From assembly GCF_000143145.1 (NCBI RefSeq), contig NC_014313.1, forward strand, positions 806,001-870,000: 64,000 nt of DNA. Direction: 5' to 3'. A program made the translations under genes and the position numbers. The notes below the pieces were generated by a model. It saw nothing but the letters and a program-made list of their open reading frames with translations, had not been told where the DNA came from and made no database searches. This DNA comes from Hyphomicrobium denitrificans ATCC 51888 (lineage in GTDB: Bacteria > Pseudomonadota > Alphaproteobacteria > Rhizobiales > Hyphomicrobiaceae). Below, in pieces: positions 7,483 to 16,054 of the stretch (position 1 is its first letter; every line of letters begins with the position of its first letter).

Positions 7483-9162
7483 TTACTCGAGCGTCAGCGC
7501 AATAAGTGCGGCACCGCCAGGGAGACCTTTGATCTTCGGGAAAGCGCTGGCCATGAAGCCGGGAGCGTGCGATCCGAGCCCACTCGGCACAAGGATATAC
7601 TGCTTGCCGCCAGCCGCGTAGCTCACAGGGCCCGAGCGAATTCCTGAGCCCGTATTGAAGTTCCACAGCTCTTTGCCCGTTTCAGCGTCGTAGGCGTGAA
7701 AAACGCCTCTGACGTCGCCGTTGAAAACGAGACCGCCGGCCGTGGACAGAACACTTCCAAGTCCTGGCATTTCATAGTCCACCGACCATTTGACTTTGCC
7801 GGTAATCGGATCGCGCGCATCGAGCCGTGCCGAAGCCTTATCGCCCGGGGGCGGCACGGCCTCAAGCTTCGATACGCCCAGGTAAAGACCTGCAAGTCCT
7901 ACCTTGTCGATCTCCTGCGGAGAGGAGTTGATCGTATTGCAAACCTCCATCGCATTTGTGTACCAGAGCCCAGTCTTCGGGCTGTATGAAGCGGCATTCC
8001 AGCTGCGGACACCGAGCAGGTATGGGCACATGACCCGCTCTTCTCCGACCTTCGGCTCATAGCGATCTTTGATCTCTCCGGTCTTTGGATCGATTCCCGA
8101 TGTCCAGTTGATATGTTTCGCGAGCGGCCAGATGTTGAACGGCTTGCCCGTCGCCTTATCGAGCACGAAGACGTAGCCGCCTTTGTTGAGGTGGACGAGG
8201 AGATCTTTGCCGTCGTGCTTGATTGACATAATTTCGTAGGCGGAATCGTAATCCCACGTATCGTGCGGCACTTCTTGATAATGCCACTTGAGATTTCCGG
8301 TCTTACCTTCGATGGCCAGGATCGTCGCGGAATAAAGGTTGTCGCCGACACGACCGTCAGGGAAGAAGTCGGGAGCCGCGTTGCTGGTGCCGATTAGGAT
8401 GGTATCGGTCTTGGCATCATAGACGCCAGGCATCCAGGCGCCGCCGCCGCCGACCTTGCCGCTGTCGCCGGGCCAGCTTTTGGGATCGTCTTTAATTGTG
8501 TTGAAGGTCCACGCAGGCTCGCCAGTCAGAGCATTAACGGCAAAGATTTTGCCGGCCTGCGGTTGGTCTCCACCGGTCGTTCCGCCGTAGAGGATGTCGC
8601 CAGCCAACTGCGGCGGCGATGAGAACAGACATCCATAGCAGGTCTTCAGATCGGTGATCTGACGTTCCCACACGACCTTTCCGGTCTTTTGGTCAAGGGC
8701 GATGTAGCGTCCGTCGAGAGAGCCCAAATACACCATGCCGTGGCCGACGGTGACGCCACGAGTCGCGGCGACGTAGAACACCTTGGTTACGATGGGATCG
8801 AGTTCGGGTTTGTAGTGCCAAAGGGTCTTGCCGGTCTCGCCGTCGACGGCGAAGACATTGTTATTGGCGCCGACGTAGTAGACGATGCCATCGATCACGA
8901 TGGGCGTTGCCTGCAGGCCCATCTGAATGTCGCCAGGCTGATGAATCCAGGCCACCTTCAACTTTTTGACATTGCCGGTGTTGATCTGATCGAGCGGGCT
9001 GTAGCGCCACGCGTCGTCGGTGCGATAATATTTCGGCCAATCGTTTGGAGAGTCTTCAGCGAAACTTGGCTGTGGAACCATCGTGGTCGTCAGAGCCGCG
9101 AACGCCGCGGCGGCCATTATTGGAAATGTTATGCGTGAGCGCTTGCGTCGACTGACTGCCAT
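7483..9162 (-). CDS. PQQ-dependent alcohol dehydrogenase 1, lanthanide-type active site
   Basis: A 559-residue periplasmic quinoprotein: signal peptide to about residue 35 (cleavage near PSFA-ED), then an eight-bladed propeller with repeated W-motifs (GKTLWHY, GKVVWER, GEPAWTF, GKELWNF). The active site reads PHDTWDYDSAYE: catalytic Asp304 plus Asp306, the extra Asp that marks lanthanide-dependent XoxF/PedH-type enzymes. Asn261 matches the metal Asn; Asp199 stands where Glu is usual. The adjacent-Cys pair that forms the ring over PQQ is absent (VFYVAATRG at about 128-136); a separate CYGC lies at 175-178. The start at 9162 has AGGGGAG upstream; an earlier in-frame ATG (9243) is excluded because a sigma54 promoter lies between them. 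Alcohol or diol substrate is likely; methanol cannot be assumed. Confidence 0.88.
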   Translation of the reverse strand: MAVSRRKRSRITFPIMAAAAFAALTTTMVPQPSFAEDSPNDWPKYYRTDDAWRYSPLDQINTGNVKKLKVAWIHQPGDIQMGLQATPIVIDGIVYYVGANNNVFAVDGETGKTLWHYKPELDPIVTKVFYVAATRGVTVGHGMVYLGSLDGRYIALDQKTGKVVWERQITDLKTCYGCLFSSPPQLAGDILYGGTTGGDQPQAGKIFAVNALTGEPAWTFNTIKDDPKSWPGDSGKVGGGGAWMPGVYDAKTDTILIGTSNAAPDFFPDGRVGDNLYSATILAIEGKTGNLKWHYQEVPHDTWDYDSAYEIMSIKHDGKDLLVHLNKGGYVFVLDKATGKPFNIWPLAKHINWTSGIDPKTGEIKDRYEPKVGEERVMCPYLLGVRSWNAASYSPKTGLWYTNAMEVCNTINSSPQEIDKVGLAGLYLGVSKLEAVPPPGDKASARLDARDPITGKVKWSVDYEMPGLGSVLSTAGGLVFNGDVRGVFHAYDAETGKELWNFNTGSGIRSGPVSYAAGGKQYILVPSGLGSHAPGFMASAFPKIKGLPGGAALIALTLE

Positions 9163-9220
9163 TGTCTTCTCCCCTGATTTGCTCGTTTTCTTGTTGAGCC
9201 CGTTACCGAGCCGCCGTGCC

Positions 9221-9236
9221 CGCAAGTTGCGTGCCA
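9221..9236 (-). promoter_or_regulatory. Sigma54 (-24/-12) promoter for PQQ dehydrogenase 1
   Basis: Read on the minus strand the element is TGGCAC-GCAAC-TTGC, a full match to TGGCAC-N5-TTGC with canonical GG-to-GC spacing of 12. The predicted start of transcription is near 9210, 48 bases before the ATG at 9162. It lies downstream of the alternative start at 9243, which decides the shorter protein. Confidence 0.8.
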
Positions 9237-9377
9237 TGATCAAAGTCTTTGATTCTCATTGACTTGCGATACGCCACGACCGGTGTGATAGGGGCGCCGC
9301 GCCACACGTGATGCGCACGAAAAGCGGCTTGGCCGCCTGGTTTGCATCGTGGAACGGGTGGTCATGATCCCTCACGA

Positions 9378-9397
9378 GTTGCGCCGAACCACGCAAC
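9378..9397. promoter_or_regulatory. Putative AcoR-type upstream activating sequence (shared operator)
   Basis: Inverted repeat GTTGCG-N8-CGCAAC between the divergent PQQ dehydrogenase 1 and acoA promoters: 77 bases upstream of the acoA -24 element and about 140 from the other. An identical half-site pair with the same 8-base spacer occurs at 24487-24506 before PQQ dehydrogenase 2. Binding by AcoR is inferred from position and recurrence. Confidence 0.65.
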
Positions 9398-9474
9398 ACT
9401 CTGATCGCCACAGGTGTAGCGTTCCGCGCCCAGCCGGATACCTCAAATGGCCTGATATCCTTGGCTTTTCGTAA

Positions 9475-9490
9475 CGGCACGACAATTGCT
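9475..9490 (+). promoter_or_regulatory. Sigma54 (-24/-12) promoter for acoABC
   Basis: CGGCACG-ACAA-TTGCT matches the TGGCACG-N4-TTGCW consensus in all but the first base, with correct GG/GC spacing. Transcription would begin near 9501, 26 bases before acoA. The acoA ribosome site GGGAGGA lies at 9518-9524. Confidence 0.8.
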
Positions 9491-9526
9491 GATAAGCGAA
9501 CAATTAAATAATCTCAGGGAGGATCA

Positions 9527-10492
9527 ATGCAGCACAGTCGAGAATTCCTGCTCGATTGCTATCGGAGCATGGTGACAATCCGCGCGTTCGAAGAGCGCGT
9601 GCATGATGAATTTGCCGCCGGCAAAATTCCAGGCTTCGTTCATCTCTACGCAGGAGAGGAAGCCTCCGCAGTCGGCATCTGCTCGCATCTCGATAATCGC
9701 GACGCGATTGCCTCAACCCATCGTGGTCATGGTCACTGCATCGCCAAGGGGTGTGATGTTGGTGAGATGATGAAGGAGATCTACGGCAAGCGGGGCGGAT
9801 CTTGCGGTGGCAAGGGCGGCTCGATGCATATCGCCGATCTTTCAAAAGGCATGCTCGGTGCCAATGGCATCGTCGGCGGGGGGCCGCCGCTCGTTTGCGG
9901 TGCTGCATTGACGGCAAAATACCTCAAGACAGGCGGAGTGGCCGTCGCCTTCGGCGGCGATGGCGCTTCGAACCAGGGTACGACGCTCGAATCTTTCAAT
10001 CTCGCCAAGGTGTGGGATTTGCCCGTCGTCTTCGTCGTCGAGGACAACGGCTATGCCGAGGCAACGTCAAGCTCCTGGTCGGTCGCCGGATCGCAACTTG
10101 GTCGGGCCGCTGGATTTGGAATGCCTGGCGTTCAGGTTGACGGCACGGACTTCTTCGCCGTTCACGATGCTGCACGTACGGCGATCGAGCGGGCTCGCAA
10201 CGGTGGCGGTCCGTCGCTGCTGCACGTGAAGCTGATGCGCATCTTCGGACACTTCGAAGGCGACGCGATGACCTATCGCGCCGAAGGAGAAGTGAAAAAG
10301 CTGCGTGAAGATCACGACTGTTTGAAAATTTTCCGCAGGAGGGTCACGGAAGCGAGCCTCCTCGATGATTCTACCCTCGATGCGATCGAGGCGAACGTCG
10401 CACGCTCGATCGACGAAGCTGTCTCGGCAGCAGAAGCTGATTTGCCGCCCAGCGAGGCCGATCTGCTCACTGATGTCTACGTCCGGTATTGA
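9527..10492 (+). CDS. acoA: Acetoin dehydrogenase E1 component, alpha subunit
   Basis: A 321-residue TPP-dependent E1 alpha subunit. The TPP-binding motif runs from GGDGASNQG to VEDNGYAEA, about residues 143-175, and AGEEASAVG and HRGHGHCIAKG are also typical of the E1 alpha family. With AcoB it cleaves acetoin, passing the acetyl group to the lipoyl arm of AcoC and releasing acetaldehyde. It is the first gene of acoABC, 12 bases before acoB, behind a sigma54 promoter. Pyruvate dehydrogenase E1 alpha is the alternative; the hydrolase-fold AcoC and the nearby acoR make acetoin dehydrogenase the better call. Confidence 0.88.
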   Translation: MQHSREFLLDCYRSMVTIRAFEERVHDEFAAGKIPGFVHLYAGEEASAVGICSHLDNRDAIASTHRGHGHCIAKGCDVGEMMKEIYGKRGGSCGGKGGSMHIADLSKGMLGANGIVGGGPPLVCGAALTAKYLKTGGVAVAFGGDGASNQGTTLESFNLAKVWDLPVVFVVEDNGYAEATSSSWSVAGSQLGRAAGFGMPGVQVDGTDFFAVHDAARTAIERARNGGGPSLLHVKLMRIFGHFEGDAMTYRAEGEVKKLREDHDCLKIFRRRVTEASLLDDSTLDAIEANVARSIDEAVSAAEADLPPSEADLLTDVYVRY

Positions 10493-10504
10493 GGGGAAAC
10501 GCGA

Positions 10505-11521
10505 ATGCCAAAGAAAACATACAGACAAGTAATCAATGAAGCGATTGCGAGTGAAATGCGGCGTGACAGCCGCGTGGTCGCCATCGGCACGGACATCGCG
10601 GGCGGCAAAGGATCGCCCGGAGAAGAAGATGCGTGGGGCGGCGTGCTCGGCGTAACGAAGGGGCTTTATGGGGAGTTCGGACCGGAGCGAGTCCTCGATA
10701 CGCCGATCACCGAAAGCGCCTTCATAGGAGCATCGGTTGGCGCGGCAGCCACCGGGCTTCGGCCGGTTGCCGAACTGATGTTCGTCGACTTCATGGGCGT
10801 CTGCTTTGACCAGATTTTCAATCAGGCCGCAAAATTCCGCTATATGTTCGGTGGCAAGGCGGTAACGCCAATCGTCATCCGCACGATGTACGGTGGCGGC
10901 TTCCGGGCCGCATCTCAGCACAGCCAGTGCCTGTATCCACTTTTCACTCACATACCCGGCCTCAAGGTCGTTATTCCGTCATCACCCTATGAAGCCAAGG
11001 GCCTGCTGATCGAAGCGATCCGCGACAACGATCCGGTCATATTCTTTGAGCACAAGGTTCTTTACGACATCGAAGAAGATGTGCCGGATGAGGCCTATAC
11101 GATCCCATTCGGCGAAGCGAACATCACGCGTGAGGGGCGGGATGTGACGGTCGTTGCCTTTGGCCGTATGGTCAGCTTTGCCAATACCGCCGCGGATGAA
11201 CTCAAACGCGAGGGTATTTCGGTGACTGTCATCGATCCGCGTACAACCTCGCCGCTTGATACGGAGACAATCCTCGAAAGTGTTTCCGCGACCGGGCGCC
11301 TTGTGGTCGTAGACGAAGCACATCCACGTTGCTCGATGGCTGCCGATATTGCGCGTCTCGTTGCTGAAGAGGGGTTCAAAGACCTGAGGGCACCGATCCG
11401 CACGGTGACGCCGCCGCATACGCCCGTGCCGTTCTCGCCGACGCTCGAGGACATCTATATCCCGAGCGTTGCAAGAATAAAGGACGTTGTGCGCTCGATC
11501 GCGGCGAAGGTGTCGGCATGA
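10505..11521 (+). CDS. acoB: Acetoin dehydrogenase E1 component, beta subunit
   Basis: A 338-residue E1 beta subunit of the 2-oxoacid/acetoin dehydrogenase family. Signatures are ALxSEMRRDSRVVAIGTDIAGGKG-like N-terminus, RVLDTPITESAFIGASVGAA near residue 60, and a C-terminal transketolase-like domain (VTVIDPRTTSPLDTETI near 240). It pairs with AcoA to form the TPP-containing acetoin-cleaving heterotetramer. The last four bases overlap the start of acoC (ATGA), so B and C are translationally coupled. Confidence 0.88.
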   Translation: MPKKTYRQVINEAIASEMRRDSRVVAIGTDIAGGKGSPGEEDAWGGVLGVTKGLYGEFGPERVLDTPITESAFIGASVGAAATGLRPVAELMFVDFMGVCFDQIFNQAAKFRYMFGGKAVTPIVIRTMYGGGFRAASQHSQCLYPLFTHIPGLKVVIPSSPYEAKGLLIEAIRDNDPVIFFEHKVLYDIEEDVPDEAYTIPFGEANITREGRDVTVVAFGRMVSFANTAADELKREGISVTVIDPRTTSPLDTETILESVSATGRLVVVDEAHPRCSMAADIARLVAEEGFKDLRAPIRTVTPPHTPVPFSPTLEDIYIPSVARIKDVVRSIAAKVSA

Positions 11522-12645
11522 GCGACATTCAACCGATTGTCATGCCGAAATGGGGACTAGCCATGGCGGAGGGCACGCTCGTCGGCTGGTCCGTCGGCGA
11601 GGGCTCCGACATTCAAAAAGGCGACGAAATAGCAGAAATCGAAACGACGAAAATCACGAACGTGTTCGAGAGTCCGGTTTCCGGCGTTTTGCGGCGCCAG
11701 ATCACGAAAGGCGGCGAAATTGTTCCTGTGGGAGCGCTGTTGGCCGTGCTGGCGCCATCGACGGTTAGTGATGCCGAGATCGATGCCTTCATTGGAGCTT
11801 TTGTCGTCGAAAGCGCAGACGACAACGGCTCCAAAGTCGTCGAGCGCGAGGCTCATTTGGACGGCCGCAACATTTTCTACAAGTTTAGTGGAAGTGCGGA
11901 GGACGGCATTCCTGCCGTCCTCATCCACGGCTTTGGAGGGGATGCGGACAATTGGCTCTTCAATATCGAGTCTCTTTCGGCATCCCGGCCCGTCTATGCA
12001 CTCGATCTGCCTGGCCACGGCAAATCGACCAAGACAGTCGTAAAGGGAGATCTCGATGAATTGGCTGATGCCGTCATCGCGGTCCTCGACGATGCCGGAG
12101 TCGCGAAGGCACATCTTGTCGGTCACTCGCTTGGCGGCGCCGTCGCCTTCAAGGTGCTCGACAAGGCCCCAACCCGCGTAGCGTCGGTCGCCGGCGTTGC
12201 GCCTGCCGGGCTCGGCGAGGGGGTCAATGACGCCTATATTCGAGGTTTTATCTCCGCCGAGAAGCGAAAGGATGTGAAATCCGCATTGCAAATGCTAGTC
12301 GCGGATCCCGAACAGGTATCGGCGACGATGATCGAAGGTATCCAGCGCTACAAGAGACTCGAAGGGGTTAAGGAAGCCATCGAAACCATCGCCGCAAAGA
12401 CGATGCCGCAAGGACGGCAAGCCGTCTCGTTCCGCAGTTTGGTGGAGAAGACCGACAAGCCCGTGCTGGTCGTTTGGGGCGAAAAGGACGCCATCATCGA
12501 TCCGCGACATTCCGAAGGCGTGGCGAGTACGGTGTCTGTCGTTCGCCTGCCGTCGGTTGGCCATATGCCCCACTTGGAAGCGGCCAAGACGTTCAATGCG
12601 CAGGTAGCCAAACATTTCGAAAATGCGGAGGCTAAGTCGCGCTAA
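11518..12645 (+). CDS. acoC: Acetoin dehydrogenase E2, lipoyl domain fused to alpha/beta hydrolase
   Basis: A 375-residue protein. Residues 1-80 are a lipoyl domain with the modified lysine in EIETTKITNVFES (Lys near 44). After a short linker, residues about 125-370 form an alpha/beta-hydrolase fold with nucleophile motif GHSLGG near 203 and a C-terminal VGHMPHLE His. This lipoyl-hydrolase arrangement, without the classical E2 catalytic core and E3-binding domain, is characteristic of AcoC and separates this cluster from pyruvate dehydrogenase. It transfers the acetyl group to CoA. The operon ends here with a strong terminator. Confidence 0.88.
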   Translation: MSDIQPIVMPKWGLAMAEGTLVGWSVGEGSDIQKGDEIAEIETTKITNVFESPVSGVLRRQITKGGEIVPVGALLAVLAPSTVSDAEIDAFIGAFVVESADDNGSKVVEREAHLDGRNIFYKFSGSAEDGIPAVLIHGFGGDADNWLFNIESLSASRPVYALDLPGHGKSTKTVVKGDLDELADAVIAVLDDAGVAKAHLVGHSLGGAVAFKVLDKAPTRVASVAGVAPAGLGEGVNDAYIRGFISAEKRKDVKSALQMLVADPEQVSATMIEGIQRYKRLEGVKEAIETIAAKTMPQGRQAVSFRSLVEKTDKPVLVVWGEKDAIIDPRHSEGVASTVSVVRLPSVGHMPHLEAAKTFNAQVAKHFENAEAKSR

Positions 12646-12660
12646 GACTCTAGCAGTAGC

Positions 12661-12707
12661 AAAGCGGTCGCGAGGGTTTCCTAAAGATCCTTCGCGACCG
12701 CTTTTTT
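12661..12707 (+). terminator. Terminator after acoC (bidirectional with acoR)
   Basis: Long stem AAGCGGTCGCGA / TCGCGACCGCTT followed by TTTT, 15 bases after the acoC stop. The opposite strand also has an A/T flank, so it may serve the convergent acoR too. Confidence 0.85.
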
Positions 12708-12723
12708 GATTCCAGTTCTTTTT

Positions 12724-14661
12724 CTATTCCACGCACTGGTTCGGTGCGACGATGCCGAAACGCTTCATGCGGCGATGGATCGTCGTCCGGTCGACATTGA
12801 GATCTCGAGCTACTTGCGTGACGTTCCAATGACGCCGTGCGAGGTGCGTGCGCAAGGAAGCGGCTTCAGAATCGACAGGGCTGTCATCGGTCTGCGATCT
12901 CTCCATAGGGCGCATGGAAATGCCAAGCACCGAGCTTGGGAGATCATCGATAGACACAACCCCCTTGCTGCAGACGGCCAGCGCGAAATCGAGAACGTTC
13001 TTCAACTCTCGAACATTGCCTGGCCAACGGTACCGGTAAAGGGCGCTTGCCGCTTCGGGGGTCAAGACCGGTGGTGCAGTTGGACAACGCAGCCTGATCA
13101 AGCGTTCGATGAGCCATTCGATGTCCGACCTGTCCCGGAGCGCTGGAAGGATCAGTTCGAATCCGTTCAAGCGGTAATATAGATCTTCGCGGAATTGTCC
13201 GGTCTTGATCATCGCGGTGAGATTGCGGTGAGTTGCGGCAATGACGCGAACGTCGAGCTTAATCGGCCGCGTCGCACCGACAGGGATGATTTCACGCTCC
13301 GCCAGAACACGCAGCAGGCGGGTTTGCAGCATGAGCGGCATGTCTCCGATCTCGTCGAGAAACAGCGTGCCACCATTGGCTTGTGCAACTAAGCCTTGTT
13401 TTCCCTTGGATTGAGCGCCGGTGAAAGCTCCGGCCTCGTAGCCAAAAAGCTCGCTTTCAATCAGGCTCTCCGGGAAGGCAGCGCAATTGATTGCGACGAA
13501 CTCTTTGTGAGACCGGGCGCTCGAGTCGTGGACCGCTCTGGCGAAATATTCCTTGCCGGTGCCAGTCTCACCTTGAATGAGCAGACTGATGGGCGCATCG
13601 GCGAGTTTTGCGGCGCGTTCCAGTACAGTGACAACGGCCGGATCGCCCTTGGTGAAGTTCGCAAGCGGTTCCGGCATCTTTGGCATCGACGTGCTGGCAG
13701 GTCCTCTGACGCTGACGGTCGGAGGAATGGCTTGCAGAAAGAGAATGGTGCCACTGTGCTTTAATTTTATCGTCGCCCGTGGGTGAGACAAGCGCGCGAA
13801 GTTGCCTAGTTTTTCGAGCGTACAATCGAATACATCCTCGAAGGCGCGCCCTTTGAGGTCCCCGCCTTTGACTGGAGCGAGACCAAACTCATGCCGAAGC
13901 AATAAGGCTGTCCGGTTATTGAAACCCGTTATCAACCCATCCTCGTCGAGGGCGAGCACATATTCCGGGTCAACGCAGAGGAATTCTGGTGAGCTCGAGA
14001 ACTTCAGTATCCAGTTGCGGTTGAAGTGATTGAACAGCGTCGCATTCTCAACCTGATGCGCGCAATGGGTGACAAGAGCGAGAGCAAGATGCTGGCTCTG
14101 CTTTTCCTCGGGCGAGCGAAGCGCGGAAATATCGAGAACTGCCGCTATCTGTCCTTGCGGGTCGAAGATCGGAACGGCCGTACAGGTGAGATTGATATGG
14201 TTCGCGCTGAAGTGGTCGCCCTGATGGACGATCAATCCTTTGCCATTTGCGATGCAAGTGCCGACACCATTGGTACCAGCCAAGCTTTCGCTCCATTCCG
14301 CACCGAGGTACAAGCCCGCATGCCGTAGTTCAGTCTCGAAAGCGGGGTCGCCGATGAAGTCGATCGTTATCCCTTGCGCATCGGTGAGGAGGATCGTGTA
14401 ACCGAGACCAGCGATCTGCCGATGGAGCGTTTCGAGTCCAAACCGCGCTGTGCGTAGGATGTCCTCCATGCGCTGCTGGCGCTCCCTGAGCTGCGCGCTT
14501 GTGTGGACGTAGACTTCAGGTGCCGTGACGGGATTAAGTTGATGCTCCTGAATGCAACGCCGCCAGGAATCGGTAATGATTGAATCATAGTTGGTTGTGT
14601 CGCCTTCCGTTGCCTTGATGACGTCGGCGACGTGCGCATTGCGGTTGTTTTGGCCAATCAT
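12724..14661 (-). CDS. acoR: Sigma54-dependent acetoin catabolism regulator AcoR
   Basis: A 645-residue enhancer-binding protein. An N-terminal GAF-like sensor (about 60-220) is followed by a PAS-like segment, then an AAA+ domain with Walker A GETGTGKE, the sigma54-contact loop GAFTGA, and Walker B GGTLFLDEIGD. A C-terminal Fis-type helix-turn-helix carries HWNVTQVARDLNVDRTTIHRRM. AcoR proteins activate acetoin genes from sigma54 promoters in response to acetoin. Here it is convergent with acoABC and downstream of thiG. ATG 14661 is preferred; a GTG at 14724 would add 21 residues and includes a tandem repeat. Its predicted targets are the -24/-12 promoters at 9221, 9475 and 24387. Confidence 0.88.
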   Translation of the reverse strand: MIGQNNRNAHVADVIKATEGDTTNYDSIITDSWRRCIQEHQLNPVTAPEVYVHTSAQLRERQQRMEDILRTARFGLETLHRQIAGLGYTILLTDAQGITIDFIGDPAFETELRHAGLYLGAEWSESLAGTNGVGTCIANGKGLIVHQGDHFSANHINLTCTAVPIFDPQGQIAAVLDISALRSPEEKQSQHLALALVTHCAHQVENATLFNHFNRNWILKFSSSPEFLCVDPEYVLALDEDGLITGFNNRTALLLRHEFGLAPVKGGDLKGRAFEDVFDCTLEKLGNFARLSHPRATIKLKHSGTILFLQAIPPTVSVRGPASTSMPKMPEPLANFTKGDPAVVTVLERAAKLADAPISLLIQGETGTGKEYFARAVHDSSARSHKEFVAINCAAFPESLIESELFGYEAGAFTGAQSKGKQGLVAQANGGTLFLDEIGDMPLMLQTRLLRVLAEREIIPVGATRPIKLDVRVIAATHRNLTAMIKTGQFREDLYYRLNGFELILPALRDRSDIEWLIERLIRLRCPTAPPVLTPEAASALYRYRWPGNVRELKNVLDFALAVCSKGVVSIDDLPSSVLGISMRPMERSQTDDSPVDSEAASLRTHLARRHWNVTQVARDLNVDRTTIHRRMKRFGIVAPNQCVE

Positions 14662-14675
14662 TGGGCGTTTCCGTT

Positions 14676-14701
14676 GATCTCTTGCTTGGATCTCTTGCTT
14701 G
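14676..14701. repeat. Tandem 13-bp repeat upstream of acoR
   Basis: GATCTCTTGCTTG occurs twice head to tail without a gap, between the GTG (14724) and ATG (14661) start candidates of acoR. A recent duplication is likely, and being 13 bases (not a multiple of three) a change of copy number would break the longer reading frame. This favours the ATG start. Confidence 0.7.
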
Positions 14702-14834
14702 TGCGGGTTAATCGCAACTGGCACTGCACGGATTATTGATGATGGGCAAGTTCAGTCAACTTAATCTTGTGAGCACTTGATCGACATCTCGCAATCGCGA
14801 AGATGAGTTGAAGGGTCAGCCGACCTAATCTTGT

Positions 14835-15608
14835 TTAATCAAGGATGGGTTTTCCGGCGATCGGTGTCGATGGGGAGGCCATGTCGCGTGGAGGCAACGC
14901 CCCAGCCAAATAACCTAGCCTTCCGGATACCACGGCTTTTGAGAACGCTTCGGCCATCATGACTGGATCGGCCGCTTTCGCGACGGCGGTGTTCAAGAGG
15001 ATGCCGTCGCACCCCAACTCCATCGCTTGGGCGGCATGCGAAGGTACGCCAAGGCCAGCATCGACAATGATTGGCACGTCGGGAAAATGCGAACGTAATG
15101 TCCTCAGGCCGTAGACATTGTTCAGTCCGCGAGCTGATCCGATCGGCGCGCCCCACGGCATGAGCACGCGGCATCCAGCTGCGAGCAAACGGTCCGCGAC
15201 GCGGAGGTCTTCCGTCATGTATGGAAAAACTTTGAAACCCTCGTTTGAAAGGATCCGCGCCGCTTCGACCAGTCCAAAAACGTCCGGCTGCAACGTGTCG
15301 TCGTCTCCGATCACCTCAAGTTTAATCCAGTCCGTCTGGAACAGCTCGCGCGCCATTTGGGCAGTCGTAACCGCCTCTTTAACGCTATGACAGCCGGCCG
15401 TATTGGGCAGGAGAGGGCGCTTCAATCCTTCGAGGAATTTCCAGAATCGTTGCGACGTGCCGCTGCCGCCTGCCGTCTCACGCCGCAGCGAAACCGTCAC
15501 GACGGATGCATCCGCAGCTGCTATGGCCTCCGCCATGATCGCAGGGGAGGGATAGAGCGCCGTGCCAAGCATAAGCCTCGTTGGCAGTTCGACATCATAG
15601 AGGACCAT
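14835..15608 (-). CDS. thiG: Thiazole synthase ThiG
   Basis: A 257-residue (beta/alpha)8 enzyme that assembles the thiamine thiazole phosphate from deoxyxylulose phosphate, dehydroglycine and ThiS-thiocarboxylate. Signatures are [12 protein letters not shown] at the start, LPNTAGC near residue 68, [16 protein letters not shown] near 93, [12 protein letters not shown] near 150, and [19 protein letters not shown] near 178. The Lys of WIKLEV is the Schiff-base lysine of the family. It starts 3 bases after thiS and is upstream of acoR on the same strand. Finding it inside an acetoin gene cluster suggests TPP supply to AcoAB. Confidence 0.92.
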   Translation of the reverse strand: MVLYDVELPTRLMLGTALYPSPAIMAEAIAAADASVVTVSLRRETAGGSGTSQRFWKFLEGLKRPLLPNTAGCHSVKEAVTTAQMARELFQTDWIKLEVIGDDDTLQPDVFGLVEAARILSNEGFKVFPYMTEDLRVADRLLAAGCRVLMPWGAPIGSARGLNNVYGLRTLRSHFPDVPIIVDAGLGVPSHAAQAMELGCDGILLNTAVAKAADPVMMAEAFSKAVVSGRLGYLAGALPPRDMASPSTPIAGKPILD

Positions 15609-15611
15609 TGT

Positions 15612-15809
15612 TCACCCGCCCTGACGCGCTGTGACGATCTCGATCGCATCGCCCTGTCTGAGGATCTCCTTGTGGCGCTGTACAGCCGTGACGAACTTGC
15701 CGTTCAATGCGGTCGCGATCGACGAGGGGTTGTGCCCTCGCTCTTCGACGAGTTCCAAAAGCGTTGCTGCATTGGTCGCGAAGGATGTGCCGTTAATGAC
15801 GACCAGCAT
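15612..15809 (-). CDS. thiS: Sulfur carrier protein ThiS
   Basis: A 65-residue ubiquitin-like protein ending in the required Gly-Gly (TARQGG), which is thiocarboxylated and donates sulfur to ThiG. The N-terminus MLVVINGTSF and the ALNGKFV segment are typical. The stop is 3 bases before the thiG start. The oxidase gene thiO and thiE, often adjacent in Hyphomicrobiales thi operons, are not present here. Confidence 0.9.
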   Translation of the reverse strand: MLVVINGTSFATNAATLLELVEERGHNPSSIATALNGKFVTAVQRHKEILRQGDAIEIVTARQGG

Positions 15810-16054
15810 GATGCGCTTCCCCGGCCGAACGGCCTATTTTTGCAAGTAGCTTTGAGATCGTTGCGCGATCAGTCGCCGGTCATCCTCGCTTGCAGGATGG
15901 ATTGGCAGCGTCAGGGTCGGCGTCGCCGAAATCATTGCATCGGGCATCGACAAGACTATCGCACCGGGGCAGGTGGGCCGCTGATTGCGGTCGTCTTTTG
16001 CCGTCGCAGCATCAAGCGCGTTGCCACCCGTGGACATCTGTATGTCGCTCCACG
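15810..16054 (-). other. 245-base gap between E3 and thiS; weak 67-codon frame
   Basis: A frame at 15834-16037 (minus) starts with ATG and has 67 codons, ending SQSYLQK. Its composition is not clearly protein-like apart from the last third, and there is no recognised domain. It may be a decayed remnant of a gene once lying between the E3 gene and thiS. No promoter or terminator was recognised. Confidence 0.25.

Noticed and set aside
7483..9243. Longer form of PQQ dehydrogenase 1 from ATG 9243
   Set aside because: The added 27 codons contain a perfect sigma54 promoter, and ATG 9162 has the ribosome site and signal peptide.
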